44,357 nt of DNA from Lingula anatina (Eukaryota > Brachiopoda > Lingulata > Lingulida > Lingulidae), in the NCBI RefSeq assembly GCF_001039355.2, contig NW_019774402.1, positions 903,665 to 948,021 on the forward strand, given 5' to 3'. This document shows positions 34,101 through 44,337 of the stretch, in pieces. A program made the translations under genes and the position numbers. The first letter of the stretch is position 1. Each line of letters starts with the position of its first letter. A model generated the notes under the pieces. That model was given only the letters and a program-made list of their open reading frames with translations. It was not told the DNA's origin and did not search any database.

Positions 34101-35702
34101 TGAAATGTTTTGGCTAGAAAACAAATGTTCCTTTTTGTCTAGGTTACCAGAGACAGGATGCTCTCGGACATGCAACTCCTGGTGGTGCTTCTTCTCTAGT
34201 CAGCTCAGGGAAACCACAGTCCCAGGGCTCTTCAAAAGTGAGTTAAGTTTACTTATTATATTGGTTGCGGTGAGTGATTAGTGTTGTCCATCCTAATATT
34301 ATTTTTATGCTTCTTTTATTGTTATGCTCTTCTGACAGGGGCTTTTTCTATCTCATGTCGACTAACAGGCAGTGTCAAATAGAATTTGAACCTCTAATAT
34401 ATACTGGTATGATTATCATTTTTTCATGTTTTTAAGCTCCAAAACATGGGTGCAGTAGACACCATTATCTCTTCACATTCTCCACACCAGTCACATGGTT
34501 TGACCAGGTCTACACCTGTACAAGGGCAAGGTCAGAATCAAGGTCAAGAACAAGGCCAAGACCTGCCTGAGTATAACCAAGGACAGATGTATCAAGGACT
34601 GGGAGTTTTTTCAACTGCTTTAGGTAATTTGCTGTAAAAATTTGAAATAATGTTAAGTTGAAATAATGTTTAACCCATCTAGAGGTAAGTAGGTCTAAGA
34701 ACTAAATTATGTCTTTTTTCCCACTTCACTAAAATGATGAATTATCTAGTTCATTAGTTGCAATAACCACTGCTTTTCCCATCACATTGTATCCCATATA
34801 ATAAAAATGCTTACTTCGTATGTTTGCTTTTTAAAAGATGTTCCCCATCCCCACCTGTACATCCAACTAGGAACTCCTCTTCTCACAAGCAATATTAATT
34901 TCTGGCAGAAAGTATTAGCTTCATGACCATTGTGGTCTATACCTTATGTTGACAACCTTCACAACCACCTTCCATTCCTTTTCATACAAGGCGGTATGTC
35001 TCCTCTCCCTAGTCTCTTTTCCAACCCGTCAACATCTTTTTTGCAAGACCTGGACTCTAGGACACCAGGTAATGAAGGAAATTTCAGTCTGCTGATAATA
35101 AGTATATGCTATTGTGAAACATTTTGAAATGCAAACACAAAGTTGGTGCTTTGTCTGTATCCTCATGTGTTATTAATAGAGAAAAGAATAAGGATATATT
35201 CCTCATGTTACACACCACAGTTTTCTCTTTCCTTAAATTGAAACCAATGTTATATTCATTAGTCTTTCTTTGGATCATTTTCCATTCTGTTTCCAGTGAC
35301 TTTCAACCAGTTTCCATCGGTTTACCAACAGAACCCGCAGTATCACATGATGCAACAGTCTGGACAAACAAGTTGGAACAAATATCAGGATTCACAATTC
35401 ACCACATTTGATGGCAAGTGTTGATCAATCCATTGCAGTGAATAAGCTAACAGTGTCTTGATTACGTTTAGTGTTTTTCCTGAAATGTGTACATTGCTGA
35501 GTAATTAATGATACATCTTTATATTTTGGTTCCTGCTTCTTTCTCATAGTATTTTTATGTAATTAACAACTGAAGAAATTACTGTGATTATGTGCTGTGA
35601 TTATTTCCAGGGTACCCCACTGAATCAGAAGGTCAGAATCACCCCCCAATTTCAAACTACAATAGACAGCTAGCTTCCACCAGAACTGATGTCAGCCATT
35701 GA
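31040..35702 (+). CDS. HNF1: HNF1, hepatocyte nuclear factor 1 POU-homeodomain transcription factor
   Basis: Exons: 31040-31317, 32128-32327, 32716-32902, 33384-33565, 33832-33951, 34143-34237, 34437-34623, 34991-35068, 35297-35413, 35611-35702; 511 residues. The N-terminal dimerisation helix pair is at residues 1-31 ([20 protein letters not shown]). The divergent POU-specific domain is at about 95-159 ([20 protein letters not shown]). The atypical homeodomain is at about 184-262, with the family's extra residues between helices 2 and 3 and recognition helix [16 protein letters not shown] at 246-261. A Gln/Gly repeat (383-395) and Ser/Pro/Gln-rich tail form the likely activation region. HNF1 dimers bind GTTAAT half-sites in gut, liver and kidney-type epithelia in vertebrates. 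Exon 4 could end further right (GTAGAT donor, same phase). Intron 9 is GC-AG. One gene here represents both vertebrate HNF1A and HNF1B. Confidence 0.95.
31318..32127 (+). other. HNF1 intron 1
   Basis: An 810-nt AT-rich intron between the dimerisation exon and the POU-specific exon; I see nothing else in it. Confidence 0.6.
32903..33383 (+). other. HNF1 intron 3, inside the homeodomain
   Basis: It splits the homeodomain at Asn-Lys (codon 222). The last 180 nt (33205-33383) are unusually G- then C-rich (GGGGGAGGG, CCCCCCC) compared with the surroundings and may be a degraded repeat. The acceptor is CAAG|G. Confidence 0.5.
35414..35610 (+). other. HNF1 intron 9, GC-AG type
   Basis: The donor reads GATG|GCAAGT and the acceptor TTTCCAG|GGTACC. 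The nearby GTGTTG donor would cause an early stop, so the GC donor is needed to reach the final 30 residues. Confidence 0.8.
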
Positions 35703-36925
35703 ACAAATTCAGGTTTTTTTCACTTGTCCCAAACAAGTCATAAGTCCCAAAAGGTTTATTTTGTATTTGAAAATGATTTGACTGCATATATGATTTTGTG
35801 AAAGTATAATTCTATAGATTAGTCAGAGGCAGATTCACCAAGTGGCAATTTTTAAACAGGTCATTACCTACAGGCCCTCACAGTGTTGCCTTTAAAACAT
35901 TTCTTTTGTCTCCTTACTAGCTAAATTCTGGTCCTTATATTAGTTTCTAAAGACACAGTAAATGTAGTAGACAGGACAGTCTCAGTTTGGTTTACATTCA
36001 GAATATGCAGTCTGGTGCACATTCCAAGTGTTACTTTACATGATATCAGCCAGTTTTCAAATTGTAGATTAAAGTTGCCTTATGGGTGAGTGTATATAAT
36101 TTAAACTTGCTCCTTAGACCAGTGATAATTACCTTGGAGACTGAACAAAGATCGTTCTGGAACCTCAGATCTAACTTTCATCAATGTTTTTTTTAGATGG
36201 CACAAGGAAATGTTCACTTTAATGATCTGATGTAGTTAGTTTTGGGGATTTTTAGGGATATGTATGTTAAAAATTTGGTATCATATAGTTAAGAGTATGT
36301 TTATAATTTATGATACAATTTATAAGGTAAATTCTCCAAAGACATACATTAAATGTATGCACTTGTACTCAAAGCACTTGTTTTCATGTTTAAAATTAAT
36401 ATTTTCAGAAGAGTAGAGTATCCAAAAACCGGTTGTTGTTGTTTCATTCATATATTTGGGATCAAAAGGTGATCTTTTTAAATGTCCATTGTTAATAATT
36501 GACAAATAGATTATATTTTTATAACCAGCATGAGATTATTTAACAGTCATCAGTAATTTTATTTTTACAAAATTTCTTTTCCAATTTGTATGTGGATTTA
36601 AATAATTGTTTTTGAATTGATTTTGCAGTGGAATATCAGGGAGCCTCAAATTTTAATACCTGCAAAAGTTGGCCAATTTTTATCTCTTTAAGTTCTAAAT
36701 ATGTTTAAAGTCTTGTTCCTTAGCATTCAACATCAAGAAGGATATAGTTAAGTTATATAAATTTTATAGTTTTGAAAACATAAAATTTAAGAAATCCATA
36801 CTAGTTGTTGAAAAGTTGAAGTATTTTTGTAAAGTATCTATGATTTCACCAATGAAATCTTAATTTATATCTATTGTTGATTTTTGTAATTCTTCTGTTA
36901 AAATAAACTTTGTTTTTAATTACAT
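35703..36925 (+). other. HNF1 3' UTR
   Basis: About 1.2 kb of non-coding sequence ending about 20 nt past AATAAA at 36902-36907. A second AATAAA at 36991-36996 could extend it into the SUDS3 3' end. Confidence 0.6.
36902..36907 (+). terminator. HNF1 polyadenylation signal
   Basis: First AATAAA after the HNF1 stop; an alternative is at 36991-36996. Confidence 0.6.
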
Positions 36926-36989
36926 GGTTATTATAATATGTGGAGAATCCTGTATATAACTGAAAACATATAAACATCACTGAGCATTA

Positions 36990-37856
36990 CAATAAAGCAT
37001 ACAAATAAGTTTTATTTATACATGAACAAATGATGAAATTTACAAATGACATGATGATATTCACAGGCTCGTGTACCAAATATTGACACTGTACAAATAC
37101 CAGCGTCAGGTTAAAATATTAAATTAAAAAAAGGAAAGTTCCATTTTCCTTTAAGATCTGTCATCTTGAACAGCAGGTTCTGAAGAGAATCTTTATATCA
37201 CTAAAAGTGTGGAATTAAAGAATTAGTATTTTACTTCTTTCTTAACTACTATGCATTTGAAATGTACAAATACTCAGTATAAAATTCTTCTTAAAACTGT
37301 ACTTTCTTCTTCCATACATTTGGCAATAAACTAATTTACTAGAACTAAGGACATTTCAAACGTCATCATCAGAAAATATTGAACTGTTATAACTCTTTTA
37401 ATCGCATTTGCATCACTATAACTTCTCTGTGAGCTGCAAATACTTCTTTGTTACTCTTAATAACGCTCAGAAAATGTTTTTAGACAAATATGACCAGAAT
37501 TGAACAGAAATGTGTGCCCACAAAACAAATGCAGACCACCCCTTCTTAAAAATAGTAACAAATGGCAGAGAAAATGCCAAAAACAATTCTTCACTAAATC
37601 CACATGATTTTCAACCACATTGTCAGCCTTTCATTTTGTTTTCTGCAACAACAAATCACCCATCAGAAACCTTTTAAGATACATTTCATTGATGAGATAC
37701 CCAATAATTATCTTAAGTGATTACATGTACTTTTCAAATTTACAGAATTGATGGACAGTGGTTTTCAGTCTATGGCTACTACTATGAATTGCAAAAGACT
37801 GGCAGCGAGAGGGTCACTAAATAGTCAGATAAATGCTGAGGGAAGTAGCTGTTCTG
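36990..37856 (-). other. SUDS3 3' UTR
   Basis: Non-coding sequence from the SUDS3 stop to about 20 nt past the minus-strand AATAAA at 37011-37016. I see nothing else in it. Confidence 0.6.
37011..37016 (-). terminator. SUDS3 polyadenylation signal
   Basis: TTTATT on the + strand. It lies only 15 nt from the alternative HNF1 signal on the opposite strand. Confidence 0.6.
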
Positions 37857-40800
37857 TTACGTTGACCGCCTTCTTATTGTGAATTTCCCTTTTTGGAGTT
37901 GTGAGACATACACTCTGATTTTGCTGTTATCTGTGATTTTTCTAATCCAAACCTAGAAGTAAAAAAACAAGAAAATGCTAGTGTTCTCTATCATTTTCAA
38001 TCCAAAGGAAAGCTTACATTTATCTTTGTTTTACATTTTTAATTTCTTGCAAACTGAGTAACCAAGAAGAATAGAACCAAATCATCTGCCCTGTTTTTAT
38101 TTTTTAAATGGGGTATATCTCTTTGTTCCTACAACTTAAAATTTATTGAATCTCATGGTTCAGACAAGTTTAACTCACTTCCTGTGATCCTACAGAGCTA
38201 ATAACACCACTGACTCTTCCAGATTCTTTAGATTCGAGATGTACAGGCTGACCTTTATGGAACCTGAAGAATAAGAAAAAAAGAAAATTTTTTGTTTGAT
38301 CCATTGTATTCATTATTTATTGACATTAAAAATTAAAGGTATAGAGCCATAATACAGCAATTCCCAATAGCATAAGAAACATATTTTTCATCTTTTCATA
38401 ACCACACAAAAAAGGTAATAAAATAATAAATAAATAAATCGCACAAAAAATTCTGTGGAATAGTCCAATATACATAACCAGTTGTATAGCTATGAAGTTG
38501 TGGAGCCACATTCCTTTGGCCTAACAAAGTCTAATAAAAGGGGAAAAAAGCTTGGAAAAATTGAAAAAGTCGAGTCAATAAGTAGTCAGCATGGAATCCT
38601 GAATACTTGCCTTCAGATAAAATAGGTGGAATAAAAGAACCCCCAATTATAGTTGCAAGGTTTTGACTTCACTGTTATAACTGAACCCACTCACCATCTT
38701 TTATCATAATACAATTTCCCATCATCAATCCTGGCTTCATATGCTGTGTCACAGTTACTACTGCTGTACATCTGCTGTTTCTTGCTGAGAGGTTTTCCGC
38801 TGATTTTACTGATGATCTTCAAATCGTCCATGATATCAGAATCGTCCAATAAAAAGTTAAGCTGATGTGGGTCGAGTTAAAGAAAAACTTGCTTAAGAAA
38901 TAAAAGTTGTATGTTTAATAACATCACTAAAATATTCTTCTTTTTCATTTATCAGTTAATTAATTAATCTATTTATACATTCAAGCATTTGGCTACTCAA
39001 GTGGTAGTAAAAATATTACAAACAAGTTAGTGTTATTATTGTTTTCAGATGGCAAAAATTATATGGGATAATTATAAATAATAAAAAAAGGTAATGAAAA
39101 TAAACACATTACAAGAGGTTCATCATTATTTGGTCATATAAATTCACATTCCTTACTTCAAAAAGTTAAGATATACACAAAAAAGGATATTTGGTGAGCT
39201 TCTCTTCCTCTTCTCTGGCATGGGGACTGGCTCGTTTGGTCGACGTCTTAGTTTTCTGGTAGTTACTGGTTTTACTTCCATTGAGTCTGCAAGATACCAT
39301 AAGCCTGCTACGCATTTATTTAAATCAAATCAACTGACACTGAGAAAATGATTTGCAAAAACAAACAATTGCACAGACACTTAATGCAACTTGTATATTT
39401 TCCTATCATAGTCTCTTGTAGTAGATGAAAATTTATTTAAATCTTTATCTGAAGTATTGTCCCCTTATTACTAACTGCATATCAAAGAAAAACATGATCT
39501 ATCAACAATATACAGTAAACAAGTGTCACATGCTGCATTTATAATGATGTGATAAATGTGATAAAACCTCACTATGATATATACGACAAACTTTCTCTCT
39601 AAATTGAAACCACATGTACTTTTACTGTTCAACCAACCTCCTGTTAACTCCATTGTCATCTTTTCATTTTCAATCATCCTTTTCTTATCCTCTAATTCTG
39701 CTATAAGATTTTCCTTTAGTTCCACTTTCTTTTGCTGAAAAGAATACTGGAAATGGTTTAGAATATTTTTTCAAATCAAGGGGTTTGTACACATCTTTGA
39801 TACTAAGAGATATCATTTGCAGATGAAAAAAAAAACAACATCACATTCTATCCCTTTCCTTTTTTGAAACTGAGCGCAAACATAATATTATGTAACTTTT
39901 TATCTTACTCACATTTACAGAAATTGTACCAAAGGTTTTTGAAAAGATGTAAAATACTTAAACATTAACCTTCCATTTAAGTAAAAAAGAAATTTAAACC
40001 ATTTCTTATTATCACCGAAGGAAATGCTTTAACTCATAACCATACAAAAAATAATCTAACACCTAACAGACCTTGTGGAGCCTCATCAACAGATCTAAGA
40101 AATCCATAATTTTTCCTCTTCAAACCCAAACAAATACCATGACAATGAAAAGAAATGTGCACCTATCAATGCTAATTAATTACTGGTGAAATGGTTTTTC
40201 AATTCTGCACTCCCCGGAGACACATTCTTACCTCAAACTCATCCACAGAAGCCTTTTTCTCAGCAACAAACAGCTTCTCTACATGATCGGCCTGTATAAA
40301 ATAAAATATCAACATGTTAAATCAAAGCATATATAAAATTTATGAGCAACATCAGAGAAAGAATTTAAGGTTCATACCAGAAAAAAAATCCAAAGTTGAT
40401 AAGGGAGCAAAACAGACTAAGAAAAACATAATACCACAAAGAACTGAAAAACAATCATGATTTATACTGACAAGTTATACATTTTTCTCTTTATGATGAC
40501 CAATCAAATTTATTACCAATAATAATAATAAAGTGCATAAACAGAAGAAAAACTTCAAATGATTCAATCATTGCTTTGCTAAACTTATAGGTTCATGCTT
40601 ACATAAAAAATGTGTCAGGTGCCATGATAATTTACTTTAAAATTTTACCGATTAATCTTTGTTTTGACTGAAGATCCTGATTTAGCAATCTTTCAGCTAT
40701 TAAGCTATCACAATTTTATGCTAATGTCTGCAGCATTTGCATTTGCTAACTTTTTTACTATGATAAAATGAATAAAGCATCTGTACAACTTCAGTTCCTC

Positions 40801-41946
40801 TCACCTGATACTGGTACCACACTTCATTAACTCTAACTCTCTCCTTATACTGCTGTTCTAGCTTTTTCAATCTTTTTAAATACTCTGGCAAAGTTCCTTC
40901 TTCTAGCTGCTGTAGTTGCTTTTTTAACTGGGCAAGCTTGTCCTTGTACATTCTAAAAGACAGGAAAAGTTAACATTCATAGACAGTCCACAGCTACACA
41001 CTAGTCTAGTCATCTAAAATGATATCTAGAAGAGACAATACCAAAAATTTTAAAAAATCAGTTTTGAAATAAAGTACATAATTGAAGAGCAATCACATTC
41101 TCAAAAGGCATAGGGTCCTGAAAGACCCACATGAATGGTAAGATAGGGGATTCTATTCAGTTGACTTCACCCAACTGAATGTTACGAGTTACAAAAACAA
41201 ATTTTAAGTTCCATACTGTTCTTTTATCTCAGTGTATTCTTCCTCCTTCTTCATCATATCTGTTTCACTGGCATCTTCAGTGTCTGGAATTGTTACAATT
41301 GAACATTAAAAATTCAATACATTCAAAATCCAAAAAATGATTTACATATAATAACATTTTGGTTATAAACAATCTACATGTTCTTTTTCTAACTAATACT
41401 CACAAGAGGAAATTACATCACCTTCAGATGTATCAAATCTTATCAAAACTACGATGCAATCATTTTAAACCAAAATGCATCGGCAACCTAGTACAAAGCG
41501 CTGGGTTTATAATTACTTTACATTGCATACGCATCAAGACATGAATTATGATGTTCTGATATCGAATGGCAATTTACAAAGTTACTGCAAGTGTTTACCG
41601 AATGGGATGGAAGATGCAGGGATTCAGAGGGTAGAGTTTGGTGTACACTATACAGATACCAAAAAGGTAGCAGTCCTCCATTCTGAACATATAATATCGA
41701 TTATATATTTAGACTTTAAAGTTTTAAAAGTAAGGTTTATCTCAATAAAGTGTTTCAAACCGGTGCGGTAGGGACACAAGTCAGTTAAGAAGGTCCCGCC
41801 GCTTTGAAAAATGTTTGTGTATAAATCCTACCTTCGTCTGAAGCTTGGCCATAATAATCGCGGTCATCTTCGTATTCAAAGCTATCGTTATCAGCAAAAT
41901 CGTACTCATCATACGCCCTCGGAGAGGACGAAAAACTCGACGCCAT
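37857..41946 (-). CDS. SUDS3: SUDS3 (Sds3), Sin3-HDAC corepressor subunit
   Basis: Exons from 5' to 3': 41946-41832, 41283-41217, 40952-40805, 40291-40232, 39734-39638, 39286-39191, 38866-38695, 38263-38179, 37952-37857; 311 residues (human 328). Sds3 holds Sin3 and histone deacetylase together in the nucleus. The N terminus is acidic and Tyr/Asp-rich, followed by EDASETD. A long charged coiled coil runs from about residue 60 to 165 ([40 protein letters not shown]). A basic stretch follows ([20 protein letters not shown]). The C-terminal conserved domain holds [40 protein letters not shown] and the terminal IRRRST. The product is in frame only if intron 6 is spliced as an AT-AC intron. The gene is head to head with the Derlin gene and tail to tail with HNF1. 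Confidence 0.93.
38264..38694 (-). other. SUDS3 intron 7
   Basis: About 430 nt, AT-rich, GTGAGT donor and CTTCAG acceptor; nothing else is seen. Confidence 0.6.
38867..39190 (-). other. SUDS3 intron 6, U12-type AT-AC intron
   Basis: The donor reads CACCAA|ATATCCTTTTT, a perfect U12 5' splice site. The 3' end reads CCCAC|ATCAG, with a branch motif TTCTTTAAC (38876-38884 on the minus strand; consensus TTCCTTAAC) about 10 nt before the AC. This splice yields [12 protein letters not shown], which matches the Sds3 family at Q-L-N. The GT-AG option (TGT|GTATAT to CAG|CTTAAC) stays in frame but inserts ILFC and drops the conserved Gln. Confidence 0.85.
39735..40804 (-). other. SUDS3 introns 3 and 4 around the 60-nt exon 4
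   Basis: Introns at 40292-40804 and 39735-40231 flank exon 4 (40232-40291, [20 protein letters not shown]). Both are AT-rich with GT-AG ends; nothing else is seen. Confidence 0.6.
41284..41831 (-). other. SUDS3 intron 1
   Basis: About 550 nt. Open + strand frames (41359-41544, 41475-41771) lie wholly inside it, with no family resemblance. I see no other signal. Confidence 0.5.
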
Positions 41947-42281
41947 GTCTCTGTTGTTTTTTCTGTCGATGCGGCTTCTCCGGAAGTTGAAGTGTGATAA
42001 AAATAACTTCCGGAAATGCGGCTTTACTCTCGTGCATGCAGGTTTCTAAGTTCAAGTATGCCTAATGGCTGTATGTTTTCGCTTAACATTTTGTAAAATG
42101 ACTTATATTCAGTATTCTAATGAAATAAGATCATTTGACATCATTTTAAGGACTGAAAACAATGACATGATCTCTTTAACTTCCGTCAACACGCGCATGC
42201 GTACAACGCTGACGTGTAAGCTCGTGTTCTGCTGTGATATATTTGTTTCTTTTTCAGCAGACGTTTGTTAAATATTGCACC
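41947..42281. promoter_or_regulatory. bidirectional SUDS3 / DERL2 promoter
   Basis: Only 335 bp separate the divergent start codons. Two ETS/GABP-type sites face each other: CCGGAAGT at 41980-41987 and ACTTCCGG at 42006-42013, each next to an ATGCGGCTT word. An NRF1-like GCGCATGCGT lies at 42193-42202 and a UPR-element-like TGACGTG at 42210-42216. There is no TATA box. ETS plus NRF1 motifs are typical of housekeeping bidirectional promoters. Confidence 0.6.
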
Positions 42282-44184
42282 ATGGCGTATCAAACTTTTC
42301 AACAGGAGTACATGCAAATGCCTGTTATTACGCGCGCATACACAACTTCTTGTGTCCTAACGACTTTAGCTGTGGTAAGTAAGACCCCATTCCCAGAGAT
42401 TAGATCGATCCAACTAGATCGAACTAACTCCCTGGGGGTTCACGCTAAATAGCTGTCAGCTGAGCGGGCACGAAAGTTTATTACCCCTTTACAGCTTGTA
42501 GTAGGCAGGACGGACATTTAAGCCGGATTATCTGACAGTAATCTAGTGAGACTCCCCACGGGGATAGATCGATCTAAAATCTATGGGAATACGTTCTTTC
42601 TCGGTCGCCCTCATTCTACTGTAATTCGTTCACTCCGTCCAGTCTTGGTCACAAGTGACGCTTGCTTCACCATCCCTTCCAAATACCAGCACCCACTGCC
42701 AATGTCAATATGGAGTGTATGCACTTCTCACTTAATGACTTTTGTCAGAGGAAATATGAAATGCATAAAGGTACAGTACAGTATTATATCAGTGGTATAT
42801 CTAAACTTGTCAATGAGAAATACTGCCTTTAAAATAAAAATGCTGAAGACATCTATATGTGGGATGTGGAAGTCTAAATGTAGATTGACTTTCGAATAAA
42901 TTGCTCCTCATGTTAGTTATTCCTCTTTTATACAGAGTTTGTACTGCATCTATGTAGGTATTTTTGATTTATACGCAGCAGGTCATGTAGACTGACAGAG
43001 GTTATAAGCCTAATGGTTTCATTAATTGGTCTATCAGAATATGTTTAATTATTTGGTCTATCAGAATATTAGAATAATTCTAAACAATATGAAAGTTGTT
43101 TGTTCCTCCTTGTACTTGTAAAATGTACTATTACTGTACTAGTACATGTACCATATTCATATTGTTTAGAATTATTACCATTTATTTGTGTTCTACTTAA
43201 GATACTAATGTTTGTTTTATAGAATATTGCTCATAATTATGGTGGACAGATCCTACCAACATGTCAGTAGAATTAAAGTGTTTCATTCTGTGAAGTATTT
43301 TTTTTATGCAATTCATCAATGTTTTTTGTCCCAAAAAGACGAACATATTTGCCTCTTTATGGTATTGATTAATTCCCTTCCAGCAATTAGAAATCCTAAC
43401 ACCATTCCAGTTATACTTCAATCCATCTTTAATATTCCGCAATTACCAGGTAAGATGCATGAAAAATTTACCATGAACTAACTTAATCACTGTTTATATG
43501 TAAACGTCCATAACATAGTGAATAAATGAAACACAAAGATGTTTTTCCAAAGAATTATTTTAATAGGAAGTCAATATTGAGTTTAAATAGTGAGATTTGT
43601 CTTGTATGAAATGATTTATCCTTTATGTGGTCATTTCATTTTGCATTTCAGTTTTGGAGACTAGTTACCAACTTCCTATTCTTTGGAACAATAGGTTTTA
43701 ACTTCTTCTTTAACATGATATTTACCTATCGCTACTGCCGGATGTTAGAAGAGGGCTCTTTTAGAGGAAGAACAGCAGACTTTTTCTTCATGTTTTTATT
43801 TGGAGGAACATTAATGACTGTATCCTTTGTTTGAAATTGTTTTTAAAAATTGTAATTATTTAATATTTAATGAAAACAGTCTGATACCATAAACCTTGAT
43901 GTTATTTGCAACATACCTAAATCAAGGAAATGATAAAAGTTAAACCATGCCTTTTTCAAAAAAACTTTTCCTTAAAAAAGTACAGATAACTGGCTTATTT
44001 GTAAACAAGTTGGTCTTTCTAGGGCAAGCCTTCACCATAATGTTGGTGTATATATGGAGCCGACGTAACCCTTATGTGCGCATGAACTTTTTTGGTCTGA
44101 TGACTTTCCAAGCTCCATATCTTCCTTGGGTATTACTTGGCTTCTCCCTTCTCTTAGGGAATTCTATTGTTGTGGATCTCATGG
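42282..44184 (+). CDS. DERL2: Derlin-2-type ERAD membrane protein (5' part; continues past the window)
   Basis: Exons: 42282-42374, 43384-43449, 43652-43819, 43986-44184, ending in phase 1 at a GTAAGT donor; about 175 residues seen of some 240 expected. Derlins are rhomboid-fold pseudoproteases of the ER membrane that help move misfolded proteins to p97 and the proteasome. Visible: the N terminus [20 protein letters not shown]; the loop-1 WR motif at residues 55-56 ([11 protein letters not shown]); [34 protein letters not shown]; and [20 protein letters not shown]. There is no catalytic Ser/His pair, as in the family. The C-terminal tail with its p97-binding box lies outside. Exon 4 has one residue more than human DERL2 near FVNKLVF. 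Intron 3 is U12-type. DERL2 fits better than DERL1; DERL3 cannot be excluded, and an invertebrate may have one co-orthologue. Confidence 0.92.
42386..42591. mobile_element. fold-back MITE, family B, copy 2
   Basis: Starts about 11 nt after the donor of DERL2 exon 1. The ends are CCCATTCCCAGAGATTAGATC and, inverted, ATTCCCATAGATTTTAGATC; the body shares TTACCCC, CCTACT and ATGTCCGTCCTGCC-type blocks with 21193-21450. A 117-codon frame crossing its right end is an artefact. Confidence 0.7.
43023..43176. repeat. tandem words and a 20-bp inverted repeat in DERL2 intron 1
   Basis: TTGGTCTATCAGAATAT occurs twice (about 43026 and 43054). Then AATAATTCTAAACAATATGA (43073-43092) is perfectly complementary to 43157-43176, with a 64-nt loop rich in GTAC words. 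It may be another small fold-back element. Confidence 0.75.
43820..43985 (+). other. DERL2 intron 3, U12-type GT-AG intron
   Basis: The donor reads ATGACT|GTATCCTTTG, a perfect U12 5' splice site. A branch motif TTTTCCTTAA at 43966-43975 lies about 10 nt before the TACAG acceptor, the spacing expected for U12 introns. Splicing joins GGTLMT to ITGLFV in frame, as in Derlins. Length is 166 nt. Confidence 0.88.
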
Positions 44185-44337
44185 GTAAGTTGATTTTAAA
44201 TTTGATTTGCTATTTGTTATCTTAATATATCACTGTCTGTTTTTGTTTGTTTGATAGATGGATGGATTTACTTTAGTGAATGCTTTATTCATTGTTTCCT
44301 GTATACATTTTTTATGCATACATTCCTTTCAGTATAC

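Noticed and set aside
39178-39190. GT-AG model for SUDS3 intron 6 using GTATAT
   Set aside because: It keeps frame but adds ILFC and loses the conserved Gln before LNFLL; the AT-AC U12 sites fit far better.
42065-42271. 68-codon frame upstream of DERL2
   Set aside because: It lies in the promoter interval and ends 10 nt before the DERL2 start; no family resemblance and the transcript probably starts inside or after it.
42546-42899. 117-codon + strand frame in DERL2 intron 1
   Set aside because: It starts in the MITE end and runs into intron sequence; no family resemblance and no splice link to Derlin exons.
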